Source of the DNA: CAVVSD01 sp963757125
Lineage (GTDB): Bacteria > Actinomycetota > Thermoleophilia > Solirubrobacterales > Solirubrobacteraceae
DNA: 64,000 bases
NCBI GenBank assembly: GCA_963757125.1
Contig: CAVWQP010000005.1
Span: 362,732 to 426,731 of the forward strand
Reading direction: 5' to 3'
Made by a program: the position numbers and the translations under genes. The notes beneath the pieces are model-generated. The model was given only the letters and a program-made list of their open reading frames with translations. It was not told where the DNA came from and did not search any database. Positions within the stretch are counted from its first letter, which is position 1. The number at the start of each line of letters is the position of its first letter. Positions 8,548 to 16,262 of this stretch are shown here, piece after piece.

Positions 8548-9174
8548 ATGGAAGCCGCAGCCCTCCCCCACTCGCACGCCGACGACCACGAGCACGAGCA
8601 CCACGGTCCGCCGGAGGCGAACCGCAGCTCCCGCGTGGACCCCCAGTACCTCGGGATGCTGCTGTTCATCATCAGCGAGGTCATGGTCTTCGGGGCCTTC
8701 TTCACCGCCTACTTCTTCATCCGGGTGGTGAACGGGGACCAGTGGTTCCCCGTCGACGGCTTCGAGCTGCCGGTCGCAGTCGCGGGCGTGAACACCGCGA
8801 TCCTGCTCAGCTCGTCGCTGACGATGCACTGGGCGCAGACGTCGATCAAGAACGGCAACCGAGCAGGGCTGAAGGCCGGCATCGTGCTGACCTTCCTGCT
8901 CGGCCTGACGTTCCTGTTCATCCAGATCAACGAGTACATCCACATCGGCTTCGCGCCGTCGGATCTGGCCCAGGCGTCGATCTTCTACGGCCTCACGGGT
9001 CTGCACGGCGCCCACGTGTTCGTCGGCCTGTGCCTGCTGCTGACGGTCGTGGTGCGGACCTTCCGCGGGCACTTCTCGGCCGAGCACCACCATGGCGTCG
9101 AGGTGCCCGGGATCTACTGGCACTTCGTCGACATCATGTGGGTCGTCGTGTACGCGACGATCTACATCCTCTAG
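8548..9174 (+). CDS. ctaE: Cytochrome c oxidase subunit III (CoxC)
   Basis: A 208-aa five-span subunit III (the short form lacking the first two helices). It has the characteristic segments FIISEVMVFGAFFTAYFF, LTGLHGAHVFVGL and a C-terminal HHGVEVPGIYWHFVDIMWVVVYATIYI; the glutamate of helix IV and the terminal WHFVD-MW are conserved. The N-terminus is His/Glu-rich (HSHADDHEHEHH), a possible metal-binding tail. It is the only subunit III gene in the window, so it may serve the second oxidase, or a first-set subunit III may lie upstream of the window. Its TAG shares a base with the GTG of the next small gene. Confidence 0.95.
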   Translation: MEAAALPHSHADDHEHEHHGPPEANRSSRVDPQYLGMLLFIISEVMVFGAFFTAYFFIRVVNGDQWFPVDGFELPVAVAGVNTAILLSSSLTMHWAQTSIKNGNRAGLKAGIVLTFLLGLTFLFIQINEYIHIGFAPSDLAQASIFYGLTGLHGAHVFVGLCLLLTVVVRTFRGHFSAEHHHGVEVPGIYWHFVDIMWVVVYATIYIL

Positions 9175-9290
9175 TGCGCATCAAGGACCCCGTCCGCTCC
9201 GAGCAGGGGATGTTCGAGCTCCTGCTCTGGGTGACGGCCATCGTGGCCGTGCTCGTCGTCGTGCTGCTGGTCGTTCGTGCGGTGTTCTAG
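9174..9290 (+). CDS. 38-residue single-span membrane peptide after CoxC
   Basis: The GTG at 9174 overlaps the coxC stop by one base. The product starts VRIKDPVRSEQGMFELLLW and ends in a run of Val/Leu/Ala forming one transmembrane helix, with the charged part first. Size and position resemble the one-helix accessory subunits found at the end of oxidase operons, but no family is recognisable. It appears to be the last gene of the second oxidase unit. Confidence 0.55.
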   Translation: MRIKDPVRSEQGMFELLLWVTAIVAVLVVVLLVVRAVF

Positions 9291-9334
9291 ACACCCGCAG
9301 TGAACGGAATCCGGCGCCGCTGCGTAGAGAAGGT

Positions 9335-9799
9335 GTGCAGGACGTCTGGGACTTCCCACGGCCCCCCGCGATCGTCGCGTGCGAGCGGCGCGTGCGCGTC
9401 GAGGTCGCCGGCGTCGTCGTCGCCGACTCGGCGGCGGCGCTGTACGTGCTGGAGACCAGCCACCCGCCGACGCTGTACATCCCGGCGGACGACGTCCGCC
9501 AGGACCTCCTCGTCGCGTCCGACGCGCGCGGGACGACCTGCGAGTTCAAGGGCCGCGCGAACTACCTGGACGTCGTCGTCGGCGAGGACCGTCGCCGCCA
9601 GGTCGCCTGGACCTATCCGGACCCCTGGAAGGGCTACGAGGCGCTCGCGCGGCACGTCAGCTTCTACCCGGGCCGCGTGGACGCCGCCTGGCTCGGCGAC
9701 GAGCGCGTCACCGCCCAGGAGGGCGACTTCTACGGGGGCTGGATCACGCGCGATCTCGTCGGCCCCTTCAAGGGCGGTGCCGGCACCCTGGGCTGGTAG
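9335..9799 (+). CDS. DUF427 domain protein
   Basis: A 154-aa protein of the DUF427 family, a small beta-rich fold of unknown biochemical function that is frequent in actinobacteria. Typical features are the opening WDFPRPP and VEVAGVVVADSAAALYVLETSHPPTLYIP, then CEFKGRANYLDVVV and a C-terminal WTYPDPWKGYEALARHVSFYPGRVDA. The chosen GTG (9335) gives VQDVWDFP; upstream sequence in frame overlaps coxC and is not conserved-looking. Its TAG lies inside a perfect hairpin shared with the converging SDR gene. Confidence 0.85.
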   Translation: MQDVWDFPRPPAIVACERRVRVEVAGVVVADSAAALYVLETSHPPTLYIPADDVRQDLLVASDARGTTCEFKGRANYLDVVVGEDRRRQVAWTYPDPWKGYEALARHVSFYPGRVDAAWLGDERVTAQEGDFYGGWITRDLVGPFKGGAGTLGW

Positions 9800-9816
9800 G
9801 AGGCGCCCGCCTCCTA
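9797..9816. terminator. Bidirectional hairpin holding both stop codons
   Basis: TAGGAGGCG-CC-CGCCTCCTA is a perfect 9-base-pair stem with a two-base loop. The left arm starts with the TAG of the DUF427 gene, and the right arm ends with the complement of the TAG of the SDR gene on the other strand. It therefore sits exactly between two converging genes and is symmetrical for both. There is no T-run on either side, as is common for terminators in GC-rich actinobacteria. Confidence 0.65.
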
Positions 9817-10710
9817 GCGGTAGCCCGTGTCGTCCGCCGGGAGCCCGCGCTCCCTGTGCTCGACGATGTAGCGCCAGGCATCCGGACGGGTGCCGTCGAC
9901 GTCGGTGAAGCCGTACTCCTGCGCCAGCGCGCCGCTCGACGTCGACGCGCCGTTCCAGCGGGCGCGGCCGGGATCGGCGGCCAGCGCCGCCACCGCCCGG
10001 CCCACGTACAGCGGCGACTCGGAGATGCAGAAGTGCGGCTGCACCGCGCAGCCGTCGCGCCAGTTCTCCTCCCGCACGCCGTAGTGCTCGAGCATCATCT
10101 CCGACCGCATCCACCCCGGCGTGATCGCCAGGGCGGTCGCGCCGCGCGGGCCGAGCTCCTGCGCCTGCGACCAGGCGATCCGGTTCACGGCCTCCTTCGC
10201 GAGGTCGTAGAAGACCGAGAGCCGGTAGCGCGTCGCGTTGTACTCGCGCGTGCCGTCGGTGACCTCGACGAGCAGGCCGCCCGGCTCGCGCAGCAGCAGC
10301 GGCAGCGCGTGGTGGCTCGTGATGAGGTGCGTGTCGACGGCGAGGCGCAGCAGCCGCAGGCCGGCCTGGAGGTCGTGCTCCCAGATCGGCGTGTCCCACT
10401 CCATGAGCTGCTCGCCGCCCCAGATGTCGTTGACGAGGACGTCGAGTCGCCCCTGCTCGGCGTCGATGCGCGCGACGAGCGCGGCGACCTGCTCCGGCTC
10501 GAGGTGGTCGGTCGGCACCGCGATGCCGGTCCCACCCGCCGCCGTGACGCGCTCCGCGGTCTCCTCGATCGTCTCGGGCCGGTCGTACTCCGACCGGCGC
10601 TCGCGCGTCGTGCGGCCGGTGACGTACACCGTCGCACCCGCCTCCCCGAGGCCGACCGCGATGCCGCGGCCGGCGCCGCGCGTCGCACCCGCGACGAGCG
10701 CGACCGTCAC
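9814..10710 (-). CDS. Short-chain dehydrogenase/reductase
   Basis: A 298-aa SDR-family NAD(P)-dependent oxidoreductase. The cofactor motif is GATRGAGRGIAVGLGEAGA near the N-terminus, followed by VNDIWGG in place of the usual NNAG. The catalytic Tyr/Lys pair is best matched at YRLSVFYDLAKEAVNRIAW. GWMRSEMMLEHYGV and the downstream tail resemble a subgroup of large actinobacterial SDRs of unknown substrate. The GTG start (10710) overlaps the TGA of the upstream cytochrome-cupredoxin gene (GTGA), so the two are coupled, though I see no obvious functional link. Confidence 0.88.
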   Translation of the reverse strand: MTVALVAGATRGAGRGIAVGLGEAGATVYVTGRTTRERRSEYDRPETIEETAERVTAAGGTGIAVPTDHLEPEQVAALVARIDAEQGRLDVLVNDIWGGEQLMEWDTPIWEHDLQAGLRLLRLAVDTHLITSHHALPLLLREPGGLLVEVTDGTREYNATRYRLSVFYDLAKEAVNRIAWSQAQELGPRGATALAITPGWMRSEMMLEHYGVREENWRDGCAVQPHFCISESPLYVGRAVAALAADPGRARWNGASTSSGALAQEYGFTDVDGTRPDAWRYIVEHRERGLPADDTGYR

Positions 10711-11447
10711 TTGACGGTGAGCTTGCCCTCCATGCCACCCGCACGGTGGCCGGGGAGGGTGCAGTAGTACGTGTAGGTGCCGGGCTTGAGGTCCACCGAG
10801 ATCTTGGAGACCCCGCCGCCGCTGACCTCCTCGCCCTTCTCGTTGACCCCGTTGCCCTCGATCGCGATGTCGTGCGGGATGTTCGCGTCGTTCTTGGAGT
10901 CGATCTCGAGCTGGCCGGCCGGCGCGGTGGCCTGCTTGGAGACGTACGCGAGCTGGCCGTTGGGATCGGCGGGCATGTCGAGGACGCCGTCCTTCGCGTC
11001 GACCGGCTTGTTGCTGGAGGGCGACTTCACCGCCTCGGCGAGACGACCCGTGTCCTTGCCGCCGGCCGCGGCGACTTGCGCGACGTAGGCGGCGACGTTC
11101 TTCGCCTTGTCCCCGGTCACGATCTTCGGGGGCATGTAGACCGGATCGTTCTTCGGCAGGCGGGCCGGGTTCATGATCTGGTCGTGCACGACGCCCTCGA
11201 CGGTGTTGCGCCCCAGCCCGTCCTTGAGCGACGCCTGGAAGGCGTTGTCGAGGTCCGGGCCCACGGTGCCCTTGGTGCCCGCACGGGCAAGTGTGTGGCA
11301 CGCGCCGCAGTTCTTGACGAACTCCTGCTTGCCGGCGACGACGTCACGGTCCTTGGACTCGCTGCCGCACGCCCCGACCGCGCCGATCAGCGCCGCCCCG
11401 ATCAGCACGCTCGCGACGTGCTGCGCCCTGAACCGGAGTCTCCCCAT
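10707..11447 (-). CDS. Lipoprotein fusing a cytochrome c domain to a cupredoxin domain
   Basis: A 246-aa predicted exported lipoprotein: signal peptide with lipobox IGAVGAC (Cys about 27), then a class I cytochrome c domain (haem motif CGACH, about 48-52; candidate Met ligand in VYMPPKIV), a low-complexity linker, and a C-terminal plastocyanin-like domain. The cupredoxin ligands are visible: His in NIPHDIAIEG, then Cys, His and Met in YYCTLPGHRAGGMEGKLTV. One polypeptide thus carries haem c and type I copper, well placed to donate electrons to the CuA subunits encoded a few kilobases away. The donor role is inference. The gene is coupled to the SDR gene by a GTGA overlap. Confidence 0.88.
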   Translation of the reverse strand: MGRLRFRAQHVASVLIGAALIGAVGACGSESKDRDVVAGKQEFVKNCGACHTLARAGTKGTVGPDLDNAFQASLKDGLGRNTVEGVVHDQIMNPARLPKNDPVYMPPKIVTGDKAKNVAAYVAQVAAAGGKDTGRLAEAVKSPSSNKPVDAKDGVLDMPADPNGQLAYVSKQATAPAGQLEIDSKNDANIPHDIAIEGNGVNEKGEEVSGGGVSKISVDLKPGTYTYYCTLPGHRAGGMEGKLTVK

Positions 11448-11498
11448 CGGGCCGGACTCTACACAGCGGACGGGATGCTGGGCGTGCCCAGGTGCTCT

Positions 11499-12212
11499 TC
11501 ACGCACCGGACGGCCCGAAGCGCTCGGTCCGGACCAGCTCGGCGGCGTGGCCGAGGTCCACCAGGGCATCCGCGACGGCCTCCACGAACGCGGTGGGGCC
11601 GCACACGAACGCGTGTGGCCGGTCGGCCGCCGCGATCGCGAGCTCCTCGAGCAGTGCGCGGTCCACGCGCCCCCTGCGACCCGTCCACGCCGGGCTGCGC
11701 TCGCGCGTCAGCGTGAGCTGCAGATCGAGCCCCGGATCGTCCACGGCGAGGCCCCGCAGCTCGTCGCGGTAGAAGACGTCGGCCTCCGTCCGCGCGGACA
11801 GGATGAGCTGCGCGCGGACGTCTGATCCCTCACGGGCGCGGTCGCGCACCATCGCCGCGAGCGGCACCACCCCGGACCCGCCGGCGACCAGCAGCAGCGG
11901 CCCGCCGTCCTGCGGTCCCCACGCGAACCAGCCGCCGATCGGACCGCGCAGCTCGATCTCGTCGCCCTCGCGCAGCTCCTCCCCCAGGTACCCGGACACC
12001 TCGCCGTCGGGCAGCACCTCGATCGTCAGCTCGATGCGCTCGTCGTCGGCCGGCGTCGCGATCGAGTAGCTGCGCTGCGCCTGGTAGCCGTCCTCGCCGG
12101 TCAGGCGGACGTCGACGTGCTGGCCGGCACGGTGGCCGGGCCAGTCGGGCACGTCGATGACGAAGGTGTGGGCGGTCGGCGTCTCCTGGCGTCGCGAGGC
12201 CAGCCGGCCCAC
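11499..12212 (-). CDS. Ferredoxin-NADP reductase-like FAD oxidoreductase
   Basis: About 237 aa from the GTG at 12212 (VGRLASRRQETPTAHTF); a start nearer the upstream stop at 12247 cannot be excluded. It has the FNR-fold two-domain pattern: FAD-binding RSYSIA motif after beta strands, then a NAD(P)-binding domain with LLVAGGSGVVPLAAMVR, and near the C-terminus FVCGPTAFVEAVADAL. There is no [2Fe-2S] domain. It directly follows the molybdopterin oxidoreductase gene on the same strand, and such pairs are found together in other actinobacteria, suggesting a shared electron-transfer path (inference). Confidence 0.88.
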   Translation of the reverse strand: MGRLASRRQETPTAHTFVIDVPDWPGHRAGQHVDVRLTGEDGYQAQRSYSIATPADDERIELTIEVLPDGEVSGYLGEELREGDEIELRGPIGGWFAWGPQDGGPLLLVAGGSGVVPLAAMVRDRAREGSDVRAQLILSARTEADVFYRDELRGLAVDDPGLDLQLTLTRERSPAWTGRRGRVDRALLEELAIAAADRPHAFVCGPTAFVEAVADALVDLGHAAELVRTERFGPSGA

Positions 12213-12246
12213 GCGCCACGGGATCCGACGGGGGACGGCGGCGATG

Positions 12247-12852
12247 TCAGTCCCCCGCGTACCGCTGCTCGCGCCAGGGGTCGCCCCGCTCGTGGTAGCC
12301 GAGCTGCTCCCAGAACCCGAGCTCGTCCTCGATCGTGAGCTTGAGTCCCCGGACCCACTTGGCGCTCTTCCAGAAGTACAGGTGCGGCACCAGGAGGCGG
12401 GCCGGGCCACCGTGCTCGGGGTCCAGCGGCTCGCCGTCGTAGGTGTAGGCGACCCAGGCCTTGCCGTCGGTCACGTCGTCGAGCGGCAGGTTCGTCGTGT
12501 AGCCGCCGTCGCAGAACGCGGTCAGGAAGCCGGCCTCGGTCTCCACGCCGTCGAGCAGGACGTCGAGCGAGACGCCCTCCCAGGTCGTGTCGAACTTCGA
12601 CCACTTCGTGACGCAGTGGATGTCCTTCGTGACCGTCTCGCGCGGGAGCTCCTGGAACTCGTCCCACGACCAGGAGCGTCCTTCGTCGATCTCGCCGCCG
12701 ATCGAGAAGCTCCAGGAGGAGAGGTCCGGGCGGGGCGTGGGGCCCGCGGAGAGCACGGGGAAGTCGCGCTCGAGGTACTGGCCGGGCGGAAGCCGGCCGG
12801 ATTGGCCGTCGTCGGGGTGGCGGCGGCGGAAGCCGCGTGAGATCGGGGCCAT
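12247..12852 (-). CDS. Sulfite oxidase-fold molybdopterin-dependent oxidoreductase
   Basis: A 201-aa protein of the sulfite oxidase/MsrP-like molybdenum family. It has the cofactor Cys in the conserved segment DIHCVTKWSKFDTTWEGV, followed by FCDGGYTTNLPLDDV, HGGPARLLVPHLYFWKSAKWV and a tail typical of the single-domain enzymes. No Tat signal or membrane span is present, so a cytoplasmic location is suggested. The downstream FAD reductase is the likely redox partner. Substrate cannot be told from sequence. Confidence 0.9.
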   Translation of the reverse strand: MAPISRGFRRRHPDDGQSGRLPPGQYLERDFPVLSAGPTPRPDLSSWSFSIGGEIDEGRSWSWDEFQELPRETVTKDIHCVTKWSKFDTTWEGVSLDVLLDGVETEAGFLTAFCDGGYTTNLPLDDVTDGKAWVAYTYDGEPLDPEHGGPARLLVPHLYFWKSAKWVRGLKLTIEDELGFWEQLGYHERGDPWREQRYAGD

Positions 12853-12861
12853 GCCCCGAGC

Positions 12862-14415
12862 CTACGTGACGGGCTCCAGCTCGGAAAGCTCGCCGCGCGC
12901 GGACGCGACGACGGTCCGCGCGAGCCCTTCCCACGAGTACTTCTCCCGCACGACCTCGACGATCCCGGCGCGGGTCGCCTTGCGCACGTCCTCCGGTGCC
13001 TGCAGCCAGTCGATGAGCGACGCCGCGAGGTCGCGGACGGCTCCGTCGCCCACCTGGAAGTCGAGCCACGGCCGCGCCTGCTCCGGGACCGCCGCCGCGA
13101 GCGCCCGGGTGACCTCGGCCAGGCCGGAGTGCGCCGCGCTCACGGGCAGGATGCCGCAGGCCGCGGCCTCGGCGGCGACCATCCCGAACGCCTCGGGGAA
13201 CGTCGAGGACACGACCTGCGCCTCGCACGCCGGCAGCAGCTCGGCCAGCTCGGGGTGCTCCAGGCGCCCGGTCAGCACGCAGCGCTCGGGCAGGCGCGCC
13301 GCGGCGGCCAGGTAGGCGTCGCGGTCGTCGGAGGACTCCAGCTCGTCGAGGAACGCGCGCAGGTGGTTGAGCGGCCCGCGCTCCCCGCCGCGCTCGGCGA
13401 ACTCCCGCGCGCCGGCCAGGTCGCCGGTCGCCAGCAGGGCCAGGAGCCGCAGCAGGCCGTCGCGGAACTCGCCGAAGCCGACGATGACGAGCTTCGCCCG
13501 CGGCTCGACGGCCAGGACGAGCGGGAACGCCGCGGCGAGCAGGTCCACGCCCTTCGCGGCCAGGAGCTTGCCCACGAAGGCGATGAGCCGGTCCTCGCCG
13601 GGGTTCAGCCCGGCGATCGCGGCTGCGGCGGCCGCGTTGTCGCGCGCGAAGCCGTCGCCCTCGGCGGCGACCTCGACCGGCAGCGCGGCGAGGCCGCGCG
13701 CGAGCTCGCGCACGGCGGCCTGCGCCTCCTCCGGCGGGTGCGGGCGGAACTGGCGCACGTCGACCCCGGGCGGCCCGAGCCGGGTGCGCGGAGGGATGGT
13801 GTCGTCCTCCATCGCGGCCCACAGGCTCTCGGCCGTGTGCCGCGACCCCACGAGGATCCCGCGCGCACGCGCGAGGCCCTCGCGCGCCCACGGCCCGAAG
13901 CGCTCCATGTCGGGCTTCACGGTGTACTCGAGGGCGCTGCCGTGGATCTTCGCCGTGTAGGGCACGTCGTCCAGCGCGCGGGCCAGGACCACGGGGCCCA
14001 TGACGAGATGGTTGGCGAGCGCGACATCCGGTTGGGCGATCTCGACCACCTCGCGGACCGCCGCCACGTTGCGCGCGAGGTACTCCTCGATCTCCTCGTC
14101 CGTGCAGTCCGCGAAGCGCTTCGCGTCGAATCCCTCGTAGCGATCCTCGACGTACACGGGCAGCAGCCGGCCGATCGGCGGGCGGTACGTGGTGACCCGA
14201 ACCGGCTCTCGCAGCGTACGCACGCTCAACGCACCGGAATCCCAGTCACCGACCGCGTCGACGAAGTCGAGCGTATCGGCCGCACGGTCCTGACAGAAGA
14301 GGTGAATTCGTGCACCGAGAGAGGACATCGATGCGGTCAGTCGTGCGTTGTACACATTGGAGCCGGTACCGCGGAGCAGATAGCCGTGGAAGATGAGGAT
14401 GTCGACGTTGAACAA
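12862..14415 (-). CDS. GT4-type glycosyltransferase
   Basis: A 517-aa glycosyltransferase with a GT-B fold. The N-terminal Rossmann half starts VDILIFHGYLLRGTGSNVYNARLTASM, and the acceptor-side His is in KIHGSALEYTV. The sugar-nucleotide half carries FVGKLLAAKGVDLLAAAFP, LTGRLEHPELAELLPACEAQVVSSTFPEAFGMVAAEAAACGILPV, including the EX7E signature. The C-terminal helix ends EKYSWEGLARTVVASARG. No ATG/GTG lies before VDIL in frame; the TTG at 14415 is the best start. It is divergent from the HD-GYP gene, with 51 bases between them. Confidence 0.87.
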   Translation of the reverse strand: MFNVDILIFHGYLLRGTGSNVYNARLTASMSSLGARIHLFCQDRAADTLDFVDAVGDWDSGALSVRTLREPVRVTTYRPPIGRLLPVYVEDRYEGFDAKRFADCTDEEIEEYLARNVAAVREVVEIAQPDVALANHLVMGPVVLARALDDVPYTAKIHGSALEYTVKPDMERFGPWAREGLARARGILVGSRHTAESLWAAMEDDTIPPRTRLGPPGVDVRQFRPHPPEEAQAAVRELARGLAALPVEVAAEGDGFARDNAAAAAAIAGLNPGEDRLIAFVGKLLAAKGVDLLAAAFPLVLAVEPRAKLVIVGFGEFRDGLLRLLALLATGDLAGAREFAERGGERGPLNHLRAFLDELESSDDRDAYLAAAARLPERCVLTGRLEHPELAELLPACEAQVVSSTFPEAFGMVAAEAAACGILPVSAAHSGLAEVTRALAAAVPEQARPWLDFQVGDGAVRDLAASLIDWLQAPEDVRKATRAGIVEVVREKYSWEGLARTVVASARGELSELEPVT

Positions 14416-14466
14416 GCGCTTTCCAAGGTTGACCTGGGCACCCAGGGCACGACACCATAGGGATGA

Positions 14467-15561
14467 ATGACCGAGCGGGCGGACGGCAGGAATCTCCTGC
14501 TGATCGGAACCGAGGGCCTCGGACTGCAGTCGTTGAGAACCGCAGTCCGTGATGACCCGACCCTGATCCCGGTCGGCCGCATCGACCATTCCGACAGCGA
14601 GCACGACGGCCCTGATCCGCACCTCGTGGTCCTGGACACGTCTCCGCTGGACAGCGACATCGCCATCTCGGCGGTCGCGAAGGCCGTGCTGCGCTGGCCC
14701 CGGGCTGGGGTCCTGGCGATCGCGGCGTCGGCCGAGCCGCAGCTCGTCCGCAGCGTCCTCGACGCCGGCGCGGCGTCGGTCATGCTGCGCGACGCCGACC
14801 AGGACGACGTGCGCGCCGCCGTCGCGGCGGCCGCGGAGGGCCGCGGGCTCATCGACGTCGACGTCGTCCGGCCCACGATCGACCTCTACGCCGTCCTGCT
14901 CGCCGAGTCGCGCCGCCGCGACCGCGCGGTCATCGAGAGCCTCGCCGCGGCCGTCGAGGCGAAGGACTCGGTCACGAGCCGCCACCTGCGCCGCGTGAGC
15001 CGCCTGGCGACGCAGCTCGCCGAGATCGTCGACCCCGAGATCGGCCGCACCGAGGAGTTCCTCTTCGGCTGCCTCCTGCACGACGTCGGCAAGATCGGCG
15101 TGCCCGAGGACATCCTCTCCAAGCCCGGCCCCCTCACGGAGGACGAGTGGGAGATCATGCGCCGGCATCCGCAGATCGGCGCGCGGGTCGTGCGCCCGCT
15201 CGGGCTGTCGGAGGTCGTCGTGGACGTCGTCCTCTACCACCACGAGCGCTGGGACGGCGGCGGCTACCCGCAGGGCCTGAGCGCGGACGACATCCCGCTC
15301 GTCGCCCGGATCTTCTCCGTCTGCGACGCGCTGGAGGCGATGACGGCCATGCGCCGGTACCGCGACGCGCTGCCCGCCTCGGTCGCGTACGAGCGCGTCC
15401 GCTCGGAGGCCGGGACGCAGTTCGATCCCGCGATCGTCCGGATCCTCGAGCGCGGCGTTTCCAGCGGCGACATCGACCTGGACGACCCCGCCGGCGCCCA
15501 TCCTGACCCCGGCCTGCCCCGCCGGTTCGCGCGGGACGGCTTGGTAGGGTTCCCCCCGTGA
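14467..15561 (+). CDS. HD-GYP domain protein with degenerate receiver-like N-terminus
   Basis: A 364-aa probable cyclic-di-nucleotide phosphodiesterase. Residues 1-140 form a response-regulator-like fold (LLLIGTEGLGLQSL, HLVVLDTS, GVLAIAA, GAASVMLRDADQDDVRAAV) but lack a convincing acidic pocket. Residues 150-340 are a complete HD-GYP domain: HD at 205-206 (LLHDVGKIGVPEDIL), H258-H259, and the motif DGGGYPQGL at 263-271 with VARIFSVCDALEAMTA. All metal ligands seem present, so activity is plausible. The stop overlaps the GTG of the next zinc-ribbon gene. Confidence 0.92.
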   Translation: MTERADGRNLLLIGTEGLGLQSLRTAVRDDPTLIPVGRIDHSDSEHDGPDPHLVVLDTSPLDSDIAISAVAKAVLRWPRAGVLAIAASAEPQLVRSVLDAGAASVMLRDADQDDVRAAVAAAAEGRGLIDVDVVRPTIDLYAVLLAESRRRDRAVIESLAAAVEAKDSVTSRHLRRVSRLATQLAEIVDPEIGRTEEFLFGCLLHDVGKIGVPEDILSKPGPLTEDEWEIMRRHPQIGARVVRPLGLSEVVVDVVLYHHERWDGGGYPQGLSADDIPLVARIFSVCDALEAMTAMRRYRDALPASVAYERVRSEAGTQFDPAIVRILERGVSSGDIDLDDPAGAHPDPGLPRRFARDGLVGFPP

Positions 15562-15827
15562 CGAAGCAGCGCTACCGCTTCCGTGTGCCCTCGACGGGGC
15601 GCGAGATGATCCGCGAGGCCGAGCCGGACAACGTGCCGGTCGATCCGGAGACAGGCGCGCCTCTCGAGGTCGTCGGGAAGGTCCTTCCCCTGGCCCCGTC
15701 GAAGTCCACGCTGCCGTGGGCTGTCGAGAACCTGCGGTTCTGCCCATGGTGCGACCAGCTCTGTCAGCGAGACCTCAACGACTGTCCCAACTGCGGCCGT
15801 CGCCTGGCACCGCTCGCCGTCGGCTGA
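15558..15827 (+). CDS. Small zinc-ribbon protein
   Basis: An 89-aa protein starting GTG at 15558, overlapping the HD-GYP stop by four bases (GTGA). The first 60 residues are polar with VPSTGREMIREAEPDNVPVDPETG. The C-terminus carries a four-cysteine zinc ribbon, CPWC (about 66-69) and CPNCGRRL (about 79-86). No enzymatic motif is present. It is probably co-translated with the HD-GYP protein. Function is unknown. Confidence 0.72.
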   Translation: MTKQRYRFRVPSTGREMIREAEPDNVPVDPETGAPLEVVGKVLPLAPSKSTLPWAVENLRFCPWCDQLCQRDLNDCPNCGRRLAPLAVG

Positions 15828-16231
15828 CGATCGCCGCGGTCGCGGTGGTCGGGCTCGCCGCCGGTGCCTGCGGAGGCTCCTCCGTGTCGGTGGACGTCCC
15901 GAAGACCGTCCCGGTGCTGACCGTGCCGACCGGCACGACGCCCACCGAGGACGCTGCGTCCACGACGTCCACGACGTCGACGAGCACGACGTCGACGACC
16001 GCGACGGACACGACCGCACAGGCGCCCGCCCAGCAGGCCCCCGCGCAGCAGCAGGCCCCGGCGCAGTCGCAGGCCCAGCAGCCCGACTCGGCTGCCGGTG
16101 GCGCCGCGCCCCAGAGCTCACCGCCCGCGCAGACGCAGGCCCAGCAGCAGCCCGCGCAGACCACGAGCTCCGGCGGCACGGGCGGCGCCGAGTTCAACGA
16201 CTTCTGCAAGCAGAACCCCGGAGCGTGCTGA
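15746..16231 (+). CDS. Secreted Thr/Gln/Pro-rich lipoprotein
   Basis: A predicted lipoprotein: hydrophobic LTIAAVAVVGLAAGAC with lipobox LAAGAC followed by GGSS, then a long low-complexity region (TTSTTSTSTTSTT, then Ala-Pro-Gln repeats), ending EFNDFCKQNPGAC with two cysteines. The start is uncertain. ATG at 15746 overlaps the previous gene by 82 bases and gives a long basic leader (TARRR before the hydrophobic core). CTG at 15824 overlaps the previous TGA as CTGA and gives a very short leader without positive charge. Likely a cell-surface protein of unknown role. Confidence 0.6.
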   Translation: MVRPALSARPQRLSQLRPSPGTARRRLTIAAVAVVGLAAGACGGSSVSVDVPKTVPVLTVPTGTTPTEDAASTTSTTSTSTTSTTATDTTAQAPAQQAPAQQQAPAQSQAQQPDSAAGGAAPQSSPPAQTQAQQQPAQTTSSGGTGGAEFNDFCKQNPGAC

Positions 16232-16234
16232 GCA

Positions 16235-16256
16235 GGGGCGCCCCGCAGGGCGCCCC
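16235..16256. terminator. Bidirectional hairpin between converging genes
   Basis: GGGGCGCCC-cgca-GGGCGCCCC forms a perfect 9-base-pair GC-only stem with a four-base loop. It starts three bases after the lipoprotein stop and ends just before the stop of the converging secreted-protein gene. No T-run follows on either strand. Confidence 0.65.
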
Positions 16257-16262
16257 GATCGC

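Noticed and set aside
14416..15747. Upstream continuation of the glycosyltransferase frame on the minus strand
   Set aside because: Lies antisense to the HD-GYP gene and has shadow-type composition; the real protein begins near 14415.
15950..16190. Repetitive plus-strand DNA considered as a CRISPR-like or satellite array
   Set aside because: It is codon repetition for Thr/Ser and Ala/Pro/Gln in a lipoprotein; units are irregular and there are no spacers.
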